Source: Catellatospora methionotrophica
Lineage (GTDB): Bacteria > Actinomycetota > Actinomycetes > Mycobacteriales > Micromonosporaceae
DNA length: 64,000 nt
Reading direction: 5' to 3'
NCBI RefSeq assembly: GCF_011297335.1
Contig: NZ_JAAOTJ010000016.1
Location: forward strand, 62,001-126,000
Shown here: piece after piece, positions 41,380-50,604 of the stretch
How positions within the stretch are numbered: the first letter of the stretch is position 1
How the letters are laid out: every line of letters begins with the position of its first letter
The notes under the pieces: model-generated
What the model was told of the DNA's origin: nothing
Databases searched by the model: none
Seen by the model: the letters and a program-made list of their open reading frames with translations, nothing else
Program-made: the position numbers and the translations under genes

Positions 41380-42672
41380 TCACCACCGGGCACAGCCGGC
41401 GAGTTCGAGCTGCCGGCGGGACCGGTGCTCGGTCATCGCCTCACGATAGACGTCGAGCAGCCGGGCGGTCGTGTGGTCCCAGGAGAAGTCGTACGCGTGC
41501 GTGACCGCGCCCAGGGCCAGCTCGTCGCGGCGGGCGGGCTCGGCCAGCAGCCGGTCCAGCACCCGCGCCCAGTCGGCCGCGCCGTGGCCGTCGACGAGCA
41601 CCCCGCTGACCTCGTCGCGTACGGCGGTGACCAGGCCGCCGACGGCGGCCGCGACCACGGGCGTGCCGCAGGCCTGGGCTTCCAGGGCGACCAGGCCGAA
41701 CGACTCGTTGTGCGACGGCACGGCGACCAGGTCGGCCGCCCGGTACACGTCGGCGAGCCGGTCTCCGGCCTGCGGCGGCAGGAAGCGCACCCGGTCGCGT
41801 ACGCCCAGGGTCTCGGCCAGTTCGATCAGCGAGGTCGGGCGGTCCAGGCCGGAGCCGCTGGGGCCGCCGACGATCAGCGCGATCGCGTCGGGGTCGCGCA
41901 GCTCGGACAGCGCCCGGATGAGCACGTCGGGGGCCTTGAGCGGCTGGATGCGGCCGACGAATGCGATGATCTTCGCGCGGGCGGGCAGGCCGAGGCGGGC
42001 ACGGGCCGCGAGGCGGTCGCCGGGGCGGAAGCGCTCCAGGTCGACACCGGGCGCGACGACGGCGACCCGTTCCAGCGGCGCGTTGTAGAGGTCGATCAGC
42101 TCGCGGGCCTCGGTCGGGGTGTTCGCGACGAGCCGGTCGGACTGCTCGACGACCTGCTCCTCGCCGACGACGCGGCCCATCGGCTCGGCCCGGTCGCCCT
42201 CGGCCAGCTGCTTGTTCTTGACCTTGGCCAGGGTGTGCGCGGTGTGCACCAGCGGCACGCCCCAACGGTCCTTGGCCAGCCAGCCGACCTGGCCCGACAG
42301 CCAGTAGTGGGAGGCCAGCAGGTCGTAGTGGCCGGGCGGGCGGGCGGCTTCTATTCCGAGCACGCCGTGGGTGAAGGCGCACAGCTGCGCGGGCAGATCC
42401 TCCTTGGCCAGGCCCTCGTACGGCCCGGCGCTGATGTGGCGGACGGTCACGCCGGGCGCGAGTTCGGCGCGCGGGGGCAGATCGCCGCCGGTGGTCCGGG
42501 TGAGGATCTCGATCTCGATACCGGCCTTGGCCAGCCGTTTGGACACCTCGACGATGTACACGTTCATGCCGCCCGCGTCCCCGGTGCCCGGTTGGTGGAG
42601 CGGGGAGGTGTGCACGGAGAGCGTGGCGATCCGCCTGGGCAGCCCCTGGGGGAGGGAACGAGAGTTCACGTG
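41380..42672 (-). CDS. mshA: D-inositol-3-phosphate glycosyltransferase MshA
   Basis: About 430 residues, GT4 family. Transfers GlcNAc from UDP-GlcNAc to inositol 3-phosphate, the first step of mycothiol synthesis. Motifs are [21 protein letters not shown] (acceptor loop), [15 protein letters not shown], and the nucleotide-sugar site [23 protein letters not shown]. The start is uncertain: the GTG at 42672 gives a normal length, but no clear ribosome site; the frame is open further upstream across the divergent promoter to 42828. The next genes are ybjN, cobD and cobC. Confidence 0.94.
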   Translation of the reverse strand, partial: HVNSRSLPQGLPRRIATLSVHTSPLHQPGTGDAGGMNVYIVEVSKRLAKAGIEIEILTRTTGGDLPPRAELAPGVTVRHISAGPYEGLAKEDLPAQLCAFTHGVLGIEAARPPGHYDLLASHYWLSGQVGWLAKDRWGVPLVHTAHTLAKVKNKQLAEGDRAEPMGRVVGEEQVVEQSDRLVANTPTEARELIDLYNAPLERVAVVAPGVDLERFRPGDRLAARARLGLPARAKIIAFVGRIQPLKAPDVLIRALSELRDPDAIALIVGGPSGSGLDRPTSLIELAETLGVRDRVRFLPPQAGDRLADVYRAADLVAVPSHNESFGLVALEAQACGTPVVAAAVGGLVTAVRDEVSGVLVDGHGAADWARVLDRLLAEPARRDELALGAVTHAYDFSWDHTTARLLDVYREAMTEHRSRRQLELAGCARW

Positions 42673-42769
42673 TCGATCAACATCAGTCAGGGCCGGTGTC
42701 TTCCCGATCCGGGGGTGATGAGCGTCGCAGCCCGGATGATGGGACGTCGCGACGCCTAAGATGCTGCTC

Positions 42770-43516
42770 ATGTCGTACCAGAAGATCGCCGTCGTCTCCG
42801 GGGCGTCCAGCGGCATCGGCGCCGCCACCGCCCGACACCTCGCCGCCGCGGGCTACCACGTGCACGCGCTGGCCCGGCGCACCGAGCGGGTCGAGGCGCT
42901 CGCCAAGGAGATCAACGGCACGGCCGTGACCTGCGACGTCACCGACGACTATGCAGTCGCGGAGTACGCGGCGACCGTCGACCGGGTGGACCTGCTGGTC
43001 AACAACGCGGGTGGCGCGGTCGGCGCGGACACCGTGGCCAACTCCAGCATCGCCGACTGGCAGGCGATGTACGACGTGAACGTGCTCGGCACGCTGCGCC
43101 TGACCAAGGCGCTGCTGCCCGCGCTGATCGCCTCCGGTGCAGGCACCGTGGTCACCGTCAGTTCGACGGCCGGGCTCATCGTGTACGAGGGCGGCGGCGG
43201 TTACGCGGCGGCCAAGCACGCGCAGACCGCCCTGGTCGAGACGCTGCGCCTGGAGCTGTGCGGTGATCCGGTCCGGGTCGTGGAGATCGACCCCGGCATG
43301 GTCAAGACCGACGAGTTCGCCCTCAACCGCTTCGCCGGCGACGCCGCCCGCGCCGCCTCCGTGTACGCGGGCGTCGAGAAGCCGCTGACCGCCGACGACA
43401 TCGCCGCCTGCGTCACCTGGTGCGCCGAGCTCCCCCACCACGTCAACATCGACCGCCTCGTGGTCCGCCCCCTGGCCCAGGCCGCCCAGCACAAGGTCCA
43501 CCGCGTCGGCGTCTGA
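42770..43516 (+). CDS. Short-chain dehydrogenase/reductase (Rv0484c-like)
   Basis: 248 residues, classical SDR: cofactor loop [23 protein letters not shown], Ser and Tyr-Lys catalytic set in [26 protein letters not shown], then [15 protein letters not shown](H) is likely, given the Arg pair in [12 protein letters not shown]. The substrate is unknown. The ATG at 42770 has TAAGAT 7 nt upstream (leaderless); the ATG at 42761 overlaps that box and is rejected. Divergent from mshA, as in mycobacteria. Confidence 0.9.
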   Translation: MSYQKIAVVSGASSGIGAATARHLAAAGYHVHALARRTERVEALAKEINGTAVTCDVTDDYAVAEYAATVDRVDLLVNNAGGAVGADTVANSSIADWQAMYDVNVLGTLRLTKALLPALIASGAGTVVTVSSTAGLIVYEGGGGYAAAKHAQTALVETLRLELCGDPVRVVEIDPGMVKTDEFALNRFAGDAARAASVYAGVEKPLTADDIAACVTWCAELPHHVNIDRLVVRPLAQAAQHKVHRVGV

Positions 43517-43519
43517 CCG

Positions 43520-44290
43520 GTGAAGCCGCAGGGGGAGATCACGCGCGGGACGACCAATCCGAACCGGCTGCGGCGGGTGGACCGGTGGATCGCGTGGTGG
43601 TGCGGGCGGGCGCTCGGTGCGGCCGTGGACCCGCTGGTGGTGGACCTGGGTTACGGGGCCACGCCGATCACGGCGGTGGAACTGCGGGCGCGGCTGGCGC
43701 GGGTGCGGCCGGACGTGCGGGTGACCGGGCTGGAGATCGATCCGGCGCGGGTCGCGGCGGCTCAGGTGGCCGCGGACCCGCCGGGGCTGACGTTCGCGCG
43801 GGGCGGGTTCGAGCTGGCCGGGCTGCGACCCGTCGTGGTCCGGGCCTTCAACGTGCTGCGGCAGTACGACGAGAGCGCCGTGCCCGCCGCGTGGACCACG
43901 ATGACGGCCGGGCTGGCCCCGGGCGGCTGGCTGATCGAGGGCACCTGTGACGAGCTGGGCCGCCTCGCCGCCTGGGCCGCGCTGCCCGCCGGGGCGGCCG
44001 CCCCGGCCACGCTGACCCTGGCCGCGAAGCTGTCCACCCTGGAGTCCCCGGCCACGTTCGCCGAGCGCCTGCCCAAGGCCCTGATCCACCGCAACGTGCC
44101 CGGCGAGCCGGTGTACGACCTGCTGCGCGCGCTCGACGAGGCCTGGCGGCACGCCGCCCCGCTGGCTGTCTTCGGCCCGCGCCAGCGCTGGCTGGACACC
44201 GTCTCGCGCCTGAAGGCGGCCGGCTGGCCGGTCCTGGACCGCCCCGCCCGCTGGCGCCTCGGCGAGGTCACCCTGCCCTGGCCGGGCTGA
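43520..44290 (+). CDS. Class I SAM-dependent methyltransferase-like protein
   Basis: 256 residues. Motif I is VVDLGYGATPITAVEL, motif II region VRVTGLEIDPARVAAAQ, then VVRAFNVLRQYDES and LAPGGWLIEGTCDELG. The substrate is unknown. GTG at 43520, 3 nt after the SDR stop, so the two are one transcript. The gene is typically found near murB in this group of organisms. Confidence 0.82.
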   Translation: MKPQGEITRGTTNPNRLRRVDRWIAWWCGRALGAAVDPLVVDLGYGATPITAVELRARLARVRPDVRVTGLEIDPARVAAAQVAADPPGLTFARGGFELAGLRPVVVRAFNVLRQYDESAVPAAWTTMTAGLAPGGWLIEGTCDELGRLAAWAALPAGAAAPATLTLAAKLSTLESPATFAERLPKALIHRNVPGEPVYDLLRALDEAWRHAAPLAVFGPRQRWLDTVSRLKAAGWPVLDRPARWRLGEVTLPWPG

Positions 44291-44341
44291 ACGCGGACCG
44301 GAGGATGATCCCTTCCCGGTTGGCCGGTCGTTACGTCCGTT

Positions 44342-44500
44342 ATGAACCTAATTGGGGAGTTCGTAGCACTGTCGTCGCACAGCCGACAGCAGCTCACCGT
44401 GCAGTCCAGCCCGCCGTTCCTGCTCGGGATTGGGCTGCTGGTGCTCGGCATCGTCCTGCTCGTGCTCGCGTTCGTGCTGGCCCGGCGGTCCGCCGAATGA
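44342..44500 (+). CDS. Tiny membrane protein (52 aa)
   Basis: 52 residues: short polar N-terminus (MNLIGEFVALSSHSRQQ), one long helix (FLLGIGLLVLGIVLLVLAFV) and a basic end (LARRSAE), so the C-terminus is probably inside. Its stop overlaps the next tiny gene by ATGA, which supports both being real. Family unknown. Confidence 0.6.
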   Translation: MNLIGEFVALSSHSRQQLTVQSSPPFLLGIGLLVLGIVLLVLAFVLARRSAE

Positions 44501-44592
44501 ATCGCGGCGACCTGATCCGCCTGGTCGTGCTGTTCGTGGTGTGCGGAGGACTCGGCTGGCTCGCGGGCGGCAGACGCCGTCCGCACCCCTGA
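44497..44592 (+). CDS. Tiny membrane protein (31 aa)
   Basis: 31 residues, MNRGDLIRLVVLFVVCGGLG followed by WLAGGRRRPHP: one short hydrophobic helix capped by arginines on both sides. Overlaps the preceding tiny gene by ATGA. It ends 16 bp before the convergent murB stop. Evidence is the coupling and the helix pattern only. Confidence 0.5.
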   Translation: MNRGDLIRLVVLFVVCGGLGWLAGGRRRPHP

Positions 44593-44608
44593 CCGGCACC
44601 GCGCCGGG

Positions 44609-45664
44609 TCAGAGTTCGCAGCCGACCAGGACCGGCTCCGGGCGCAGCGTGACACCGAACCGCTCGTGCACCCGGTCCCGGATCTCCGTGGCGAGTTCCA
44701 GCAGCTCACCGGTCGTGCCACCGCCGCGGTGCGTGAGCGCCAGGATGTGCTTGGACGAGATCGCCACCGGCCCGCGGGCATAGCCGCGCTCGAACCCGGC
44801 CCGCTCGATCAGCCACGCCGCGCTCACCTTCATCACCCCGTCCACGCCCGGCCAGGCGGGCGGCTCCACGCCGTCGAACCGCCGGGACAATTCGGCGTAC
44901 GCCGCGGCGCTGAGCACCGGGTTCGTGAAGAACGAGCCCACCGAGTCGGTGTCCGGGTCACCCGGGTCGAGCACCATGCCCTTGCCCCGGCGCAGTTCCA
45001 GCACCGCCGCGCGCACGTCGGCCAGCGGCACCCGGCCGTTCTCCCCGACCCCGAGCAGCCGGGCCAGCTCGGCATGCCCCACCGGGCCCGACAGCGGGTC
45101 GCGGCGCAGCCGGAACGTCACGTCAAGCACCACCCAGCGGTCGGTGTACTTGAACACGCTGTTGCGGTACTCGAAGCGGCAGTCGGCGGGGCTGAACACC
45201 ACCGTCTCGCCCTCGGTGCGGTCGTACACCGTCACCGCCTCGATCGTCTGCGACACGTCCTGCCCGTACGCCCCGACGTTCTGGATCGGGGTCGAACCCG
45301 ACGCCCCCGGGATGCCGGACAGGCACTCGATGCCGGACAGGCCGTCGGCGACCGTGCGGGCGACGCAGTCGTCCCACGGGTGACCCGCGGCGACCCGCAG
45401 CGACACCGCGTCGCCGTGCTCGCCGACGACCTCGACCCCGCTGGACCGGACCAGCAGCACGGTGCCGGGGAAGCCCACGTCGCCGATGACCACGTTGCTG
45501 CCCCCGCCGAGCACCAGCAGCGGCTCGGCGGACCGGGCGGCGGCGTGCACGGCCGACACGATGCCGTCCGCGGACTCGGCCGTGACCAGCCGTCCGGCCG
45601 GGCCTCCCAGCCCTAGGGTGGTCAGGTCGGCGAGCGCGTGGCGGGCGGGACTATTGTCAGACAC
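44609..45664 (-). CDS. murB: UDP-N-acetylenolpyruvoylglucosamine reductase MurB
   Basis: 351 residues. Reduces UDP-GlcNAc-enolpyruvate to UDP-MurNAc with FAD and NADPH in peptidoglycan synthesis. Motifs are TTLGLGGPAGRLVTAES, LVLGGGSNVVIGDVGFPGTV (FAD), GIECLSGIPGASGSTPIQNVGAYGQDV, and SVGSFFTNPVLS with the proton-donor Ser. Type I MurB by its C-terminal lobe. Counterpart of Rv0482. Start codon at 45664 precedes SDNSPARHALADL. Confidence 0.95.
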   Translation of the reverse strand: MSDNSPARHALADLTTLGLGGPAGRLVTAESADGIVSAVHAAARSAEPLLVLGGGSNVVIGDVGFPGTVLLVRSSGVEVVGEHGDAVSLRVAAGHPWDDCVARTVADGLSGIECLSGIPGASGSTPIQNVGAYGQDVSQTIEAVTVYDRTEGETVVFSPADCRFEYRNSVFKYTDRWVVLDVTFRLRRDPLSGPVGHAELARLLGVGENGRVPLADVRAAVLELRRGKGMVLDPGDPDTDSVGSFFTNPVLSAAAYAELSRRFDGVEPPAWPGVDGVMKVSAAWLIERAGFERGYARGPVAISSKHILALTHRGGGTTGELLELATEIRDRVHERFGVTLRPEPVLVGCEL

Positions 45665-45731
45665 GTCACCACACTAGTGCCGCCACTGATCCCGAATGAC
45701 CAGGTGGGGAAGACGCGATGAGGACGAGGCC

Positions 45732-46490
45732 ATGAGAGCTCACGGCAGCAAGGAACTGTGGCTGGACTCGCTGCGCGCTGACGCGGCCGCGTTCCGGGCC
45801 GTCGCCGGCGAGGCCGAGCTGACCGCGATCGTGCCCACGTGTCCGGACTGGACCGTGTTGAACCTCGTGCACCACCTGGGCGGGGTCTACCGCTGGGTGC
45901 GCAGTTTCGCCAGCCGGGGCATCACCAGCGCCCCCGACCCGGCGGCCCGGCGGCACGACTACCCCGGCGCGGACGAGACGCTGACCTGGTTCGACGAGGA
46001 GTGCAAGAGCCTGGTCGAACTGCTCGACGCGCTCGACCCGCACATGCCCGCCTGGAACTGGGCCCCGCAGGCGAAAACGGCCGACTTCTGGCACCGCCGG
46101 ATGGCCCACGAGACCGCGGTGCACCGCTGGGACATGCAGATGTCGCAGGGCCTCGCCGAGCCGCTGGACGACCGGCTGGCCGTCGACGGCATCACCGAGG
46201 TGCTGGACAGCTGGCTGCCCGCGGGCCGCCGCAAGGGCCCCACCGACCGGTACGGCGTCGTGCAGCTCACCGCGCCCGAGGAGGGCCAGGAGTGGTTCAT
46301 CCGGCTGCGCGGCGAGGGCATCGCCCTGCTGGACACCGACACCCTGCTCGACGCCGACGGCCCGGACACCCGCGTGCACGCGTCCGGCCCGGCCAGTGAC
46401 CTGATGCTCGCCCTGTGGGGCCGGATCGGCTTCGACACGCTGGAGGTCAGCGGCGACGAATCGCTGCTGACCAGCCTGCGCACCGGCTGA
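45732..46490 (+). CDS. Maleylpyruvate isomerase family mycothiol-dependent enzyme
   Basis: About 252 residues of the DinB-like MDMPI fold: WLDSLRADAAAFRAVAG, VPTCPDWTVLNLVHHLGGVYRWV, FWHRRMAHETAVHRWDMQ (the metal-ligand histidines) and a C-terminal domain ending ALWGRIGFDTLEVSGD. These enzymes use mycothiol as cofactor or substrate, which fits mshA nearby. The start is the ATG at 45732, within GATGAGGACGAGGCC; an upstream in-frame start at 45696 is possible. The substrate is unknown. Confidence 0.85.
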   Translation: MRAHGSKELWLDSLRADAAAFRAVAGEAELTAIVPTCPDWTVLNLVHHLGGVYRWVRSFASRGITSAPDPAARRHDYPGADETLTWFDEECKSLVELLDALDPHMPAWNWAPQAKTADFWHRRMAHETAVHRWDMQMSQGLAEPLDDRLAVDGITEVLDSWLPAGRRKGPTDRYGVVQLTAPEEGQEWFIRLRGEGIALLDTDTLLDADGPDTRVHASGPASDLMLALWGRIGFDTLEVSGDESLLTSLRTG

Positions 46491-46501
46491 GCGGCACACC
46501 G

Positions 46502-47500
46502 ATGCCCCGGCCGACCCTCGAACAGGTCGCGCAGCGGGCCGGGGTGTCCCGGGCCACCGTGTCGCGCGTCGTCAACGACTCCCCCACCGTCGCCGAGTCG
46601 ATCCGCACCGCGGTGCGCCGCGCCATCGACGAGCTGGGGTACGTCCCCAACCAGGCCGCGCGCAGCCTGGTCACCCAGCGCACCGACTCGTACGCGCTGA
46701 TCCTGCCGGAGAGCCCGTCCCGGGTCTTCTCCGACGACCAGTTCTTCCCCGGCATCATCCGCGGCGTCAGCCAGGAACTCGACTCCGCCGACAAACAGCT
46801 CGTGCTGATGGTCGCGGGCTCGCAGGCCAGCCACGACCGCATCGAGCGGTACGCGCTGGCCCGGCACATCGACGGCGTGCTGATCGCCTCGATGCACGGC
46901 GCCGACCCGCTGCCCGGCACGCTGGCCCGGATGGGCATCCCGGTGCTGTGCGGCGGCCGCCCGCTCGGCCAGGTCCGCGTGCCGTACGTCGAGGTCGACA
47001 ACGTCAACGGCGGCCGGATGGCGGTCCGCCACCTGCTGGAGACCGGGCGCACCCGGATCGCCACGATCGCCGGACCGCAGGACATGGTCGCCGGGATCGA
47101 CCGGCTCACCGGATACCGCGAGGAGCTGCGCGGCAGCGACCGGCGCTCGATCGTGGCCGTCGGCGACTTCACCCGCGACTCCGGCGCGGTCGCCATGCGC
47201 CAGCTCCTGGAGGACGACCCCGACCTGGACGCGGTCTTCGTCGCGTCCGACCTGATGGCACACGGGGCGCTGCAGGCGCTGCAGTCCGCGGGCCGCCGCG
47301 TGCCCGACGACGTCGCCGTGATCGGCTTCGACGACATCGCGCTGGCCCGCTACACCGAACCCCCGCTGAGCACGGTCCGCCAGCCCATCGTCGGCCAGGG
47401 CCGCGAGATGGCCCGCCAGCTCCTGCGCCTGGCCGCCGGCGAGGACATCGCCGACAGCGTCATCCTCCCCACCGAACTGGTCATCCGCGGCACCACCTGA
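46502..47500 (+). CDS. LacI-family transcriptional regulator
   Basis: 332 residues. N-terminal LacI HTH (PTLEQVAQRAGVSRATVSRVVND, hinge ELGYVPNQAARSL) and a periplasmic-binding-like effector domain (VDNVNGGRMAVRHLLETGRTRIATI, VIGFDDIALARYTEPPLSTV). The ligand is probably a sugar, but no sugar genes are adjacent, so the targets lie elsewhere. ATG 12 nt after the mycothiol enzyme stop; a bidirectional hairpin follows. Confidence 0.92.
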   Translation: MPRPTLEQVAQRAGVSRATVSRVVNDSPTVAESIRTAVRRAIDELGYVPNQAARSLVTQRTDSYALILPESPSRVFSDDQFFPGIIRGVSQELDSADKQLVLMVAGSQASHDRIERYALARHIDGVLIASMHGADPLPGTLARMGIPVLCGGRPLGQVRVPYVEVDNVNGGRMAVRHLLETGRTRIATIAGPQDMVAGIDRLTGYREELRGSDRRSIVAVGDFTRDSGAVAMRQLLEDDPDLDAVFVASDLMAHGALQALQSAGRRVPDDVAVIGFDDIALARYTEPPLSTVRQPIVGQGREMARQLLRLAAGEDIADSVILPTELVIRGTT

Positions 47501-47561
47501 ACGGACGCTCGCAAAGGAAGGGCGAACGCGCCGCCGTGTGCGACGCGGGGCGAAGGCCGGT

Positions 47562-47629
47562 CAAGATCTGTTTTTGTGGACGCTAGCCGCCCCTAGAGCG
47601 GCACTCAGCGTCCCCAAAAACAGATCTTG
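47562..47629. terminator. Bidirectional terminator with U-tracts in the stem
   Basis: 23-bp arms CAAGATCTGTTTTTGTGGAC... with one mismatch and a 22-nt centre, between the convergent LacI and EEP genes. T5/A5 runs lie within the stem. AT-richer than its surroundings. Confidence 0.8.
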
Positions 47630-47660
47630 GGGGGTGTGACCGCCGGGCGGAAACTGGTCG

Positions 47661-49772
47661 TCAGCGGAGGGTGAGGGTGGCCAGGATCGGGAAGTGGTCG
47701 CTGGAGGTGACGCCGTTCAGGACCGCGAAGTCGGTGAAGGCCAGCTGCGGGGAGCCGAAGACCCAGTCGACGCGGTTGGTGGGATGGTCGGTCGGGGAGG
47801 TCCAGGCCGCGCCGTGGCCGGTGACGTCCTGCGCCGAGACCCAGCCCGCGCCGGTGAACGAACGCTGCTCGGGCCAGCTCGGCCAGAAGTTGAAGTCGCC
47901 CGCGACCAGCGTCGGCACGGCCGGGTCGACCTGCGCCACCAGCTCGTCGATCTGCGCCAGCCGGGTCGGCGTGTTCGGCTTGCGGTGCGTCAGGTGCGCG
48001 GTGATCACATCGAGGCTGCGGCCATCCAGGCCGAGCGTCGCCTTCAGGTAGGACCGCCCCATCGGACCCTGCCCGTACGGCAGCGAACCCGTACGCACAC
48101 CGCTGATCGGCAGGCGGGTCAGCAGCAGGTTGCCGAACTGCCCGTCAGCGGCAGGTGACCAGACGAACGGCATGCCCAGCTCGCGGGACAGGTACTCGGC
48201 CACGTCCACGCCGCCGCCGATGGCCCACCCCCGGCTGACCTCCTGGAGCACCACCACGTCCGGGTTCACCGCCCGGATCGCGTCGGCGAGCTGGCGCGGG
48301 TTCGCCCGCCCGGTGGCGTCGTCCCGCCCGTACTTGACGTTCCAGCTCAGCACCTTCACGTCCACGGTGCCGGCGACGACGGGATCGGTGGTGGGCGGCC
48401 GGGTCGCGTACATCAGCGCCGGTCCCAGCAGCGCCAGCACGAGCACGCCGGTGGCCGGGGACGGACGCGCGACGAGCCCGCGCAGGTCGATGCGCCAGCC
48501 GCCCGGGTGCAGGGGCCGCCGCCCCATCCCGGCGAAGCCGAGGGCGACCCCGAGCGCGATCAACAGCCACCTGTTGTCGAACGGCAGCGGCATGTCGTAG
48601 TGAACCTGGAATAGCAGCACGGGCAGGACCCAGACGAGGCCGTACGCCCAGTCGCCCCGGTTGCCGGGGGCCGCGGTCGCCCGTGCGACGGCGACGGTGG
48701 CCGACAGCTGCGTGAGGGCGATCCCGAGCAGCACCCATGGCCCGGTCCCCCACCAGGCCAGGACGAGGCCGCCGACCATACCGGCGAGCGCCGCCGAGCC
48801 CGCGATCCAGTGGTCGGGCTCCGGGATCGCGTTCGTGCCGCCGTGCAGCGTCAACCGGCGCACCAGCTCGATCGCGACCAGCAGCACCACGATCAGGACC
48901 GCGACGCACAGCTGCAGCGCGACCCCCGACTGCGACGCCGCGAACGCCGGATTGCCCAACGTCGTCGTCCACAGCGCGAGGTAGCCGCCCAGGGCCCAGG
49001 TCCGCCCGGTGCCAGCCGCCCCAGGACTCCCCGTCTCCGCACCGGCACCAGTCTCCCGACCGGTCTTGGCGTCCGTCGCCGCATCGGTCGCGCCGCCGAG
49101 CGGGCCGCCAGTCTTGGCCGCCGTAGCGGCAACGGTCAAGTCGTCGCGCGGGTCGCCAGTCGCCCCACCGGACTTGGCCGCCGTAGCGGCGGCGGTCAAG
49201 TCGTCGCGCAGGCCGCCAGTCGCCCCACCGGTCTTGGTGTCGGTCGCGGCAAAGGTCGCGTCGCCGCGCAGGTCATCGGTCGGACGGCCGATCACCAGGA
49301 GGAGCAGCACCAGGACCAGCGCCGTCATCCCCAGGCGGGACGGCAGTTGTCCCCAGGCCGGGTCCCAGGTGACGGTCAGCGAGCGGATGCACAGATCGAC
49401 CACGCCACCGGCGAGCAGGCCGACGGTGGCGGTCACCGGGTCGGCGGCGCGCCGCACCGTCAGCGCCAGCGCGGCCATGGCGAGCACCGCCCCGGCCGCC
49501 GTCAGCGCCAGCGACAGCCCGAACACCTGACCGGCCGACCAGGCCAGGACCAGCCCTGCCGTCGTGGCGGTCAGCAGCGGGATCCGGCTGGGCACGCGCG
49601 GCGCCGCCATCACGAGCACGCCCGGCACAGCGAAGATCGCGAGGGCGATCAGGGCGGCGTTGACGATGCCGACCGGCCCGGCCAGCTGGTCCAGCAGCGG
49701 ACCGCAGGCCCGCAGCAGCTGGGCGGTGACCGCGAACAGCAGCGCGACCAGGGCGAGGGACCTACGTGACAC
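47661..49772 (-). CDS. Membrane-embedded endonuclease/exonuclease/phosphatase (EEP) family protein
   Basis: 703 residues. Residues 1-150 and 240-430 hold about ten membrane helices; between them lies a polar loop made of tandem repeats (AATAAKSGGATGDPRDDLT type). The C-terminal 240 residues are an EEP catalytic domain: VLSWNVKYG, VVVLQEVSRGW, VITAHLTHRKPN, LVAGDFNFWPSW, RVDWVFGS, SSDHFPILA, with all the metal and His/Asp residues present. Related to bacterial membrane-linked phosphodiesterases or phospholipases; the substrate is unknown. The domain is likely extracellular. Confidence 0.85.
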   Translation of the reverse strand: MSRRSLALVALLFAVTAQLLRACGPLLDQLAGPVGIVNAALIALAIFAVPGVLVMAAPRVPSRIPLLTATTAGLVLAWSAGQVFGLSLALTAAGAVLAMAALALTVRRAADPVTATVGLLAGGVVDLCIRSLTVTWDPAWGQLPSRLGMTALVLVLLLLVIGRPTDDLRGDATFAATDTKTGGATGGLRDDLTAAATAAKSGGATGDPRDDLTVAATAAKTGGPLGGATDAATDAKTGRETGAGAETGSPGAAGTGRTWALGGYLALWTTTLGNPAFAASQSGVALQLCVAVLIVVLLVAIELVRRLTLHGGTNAIPEPDHWIAGSAALAGMVGGLVLAWWGTGPWVLLGIALTQLSATVAVARATAAPGNRGDWAYGLVWVLPVLLFQVHYDMPLPFDNRWLLIALGVALGFAGMGRRPLHPGGWRIDLRGLVARPSPATGVLVLALLGPALMYATRPPTTDPVVAGTVDVKVLSWNVKYGRDDATGRANPRQLADAIRAVNPDVVVLQEVSRGWAIGGGVDVAEYLSRELGMPFVWSPAADGQFGNLLLTRLPISGVRTGSLPYGQGPMGRSYLKATLGLDGRSLDVITAHLTHRKPNTPTRLAQIDELVAQVDPAVPTLVAGDFNFWPSWPEQRSFTGAGWVSAQDVTGHGAAWTSPTDHPTNRVDWVFGSPQLAFTDFAVLNGVTSSDHFPILATLTLR
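49111..49275. repeat. 60-bp tandem repeats inside the EEP gene
   Basis: Close to three imperfect copies with an exact 60-bp period (for example CAAGTCGTCGCGC at 49137 and again at 49197), encoding a 20-residue loop unit between membrane helices. Confidence 0.88.
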
Positions 49773-49781
49773 GGGTGGGGC

Positions 49782-50546
49782 CTACTTCTCGATGGACAGG
49801 CCGAGCGATCGGCGGGCGAGCAGCGTACCGCCCGCGACGGCGGCCGGCATGATCAGCACCGCGCCCAGCGGGATCAGGAAGCAGCAGAACACCGCCACGC
49901 CGAAACCCAGCGCGCTGGCCCGGTGCCTGCGCAGCGCCACCCGGCGGTCCGGCAGCCGCAGCCCGCGGCGGTTGAACGCGACAGCGACGAGTTCCAGCGC
50001 CAGGAACCAGCCACCGACGAACGCGCCGATCACCGGGACCACCGTCTGCCCGACGACCGGGATGAAACCGCCCGCGAGCAGCGGAATCGCGATCATCAGC
50101 GACACCGCCAGCAGCCGCAGCGCGTCGAAGATGCTGCGTCGCAGCTCCTGGTGCCAGGGCAGGTCGACCTCGTTCGGCACGCCGCCGAAGTCGTCCTCGA
50201 CGGCCTTGCTGATCGCCTCGTAGAACGGGTCGCCGATCAGCAGCGTCACCGCGGTGTACGACACGATCGCGAACAGGCCGCTCGCCCCGACGATGGCGAT
50301 GCCCGCGAAGAGGCGCACCGACGAGCGCAGGTCGGCCGACCAGTCGTCGGCGAACCAGGTGACCGTGCCGGACAGTCCGTCGAGGTTGTAGAACAGCAGC
50401 GTGAACAGCCCCACGAACAACAGCAGGCTCAACACTGCGGGGATCAGCCCCAGCAGGATCAGCCGAGGGCTGCGTACATAACGCCCGACGCCCCGCAGGA
50501 GCAGGCGTACGCCGACGAAGAACTCTGAGAACGCTCGACCTGCCAC
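49782..50546 (-). CDS. EI24 domain membrane protein (CysZ-like)
   Basis: 254 residues: EFFVGVRLLLRGVGRYVRSPRLILLGLIPAVLS at the start, four or more helices and the conserved DPFYEAISKAVEDDFGG. The family includes the sulfate transporter CysZ and eukaryotic EI24; the role here is unknown. The GTG at 50546 has TAGGCT 8 nt upstream and no Shine-Dalgarno; the open frame further upstream is rejected. It lies 9 nt before the EEP gene, with which it may be co-transcribed. Confidence 0.85.
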   Translation of the reverse strand: MAGRAFSEFFVGVRLLLRGVGRYVRSPRLILLGLIPAVLSLLLFVGLFTLLFYNLDGLSGTVTWFADDWSADLRSSVRLFAGIAIVGASGLFAIVSYTAVTLLIGDPFYEAISKAVEDDFGGVPNEVDLPWHQELRRSIFDALRLLAVSLMIAIPLLAGGFIPVVGQTVVPVIGAFVGGWFLALELVAVAFNRRGLRLPDRRVALRRHRASALGFGVAVFCCFLIPLGAVLIMPAAVAGGTLLARRSLGLSIEK

Positions 50547-50604
50547 GAACGGGGAGCCTAGTGGACGGTGATGACAGCCGTAAGGGCCGGCGTCGCGCGC
50601 GGGG

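Noticed and set aside
41380-42828. Longer MshA start at 42828 or 42771
   Set aside because: Both would run over the divergent SDR start and its -10 box; family length fits the GTG at 42672.
49111-49275. Possible CRISPR-like array
   Set aside because: Imperfect 60-bp tandem repeats in a coding frame, no alternating spacers.
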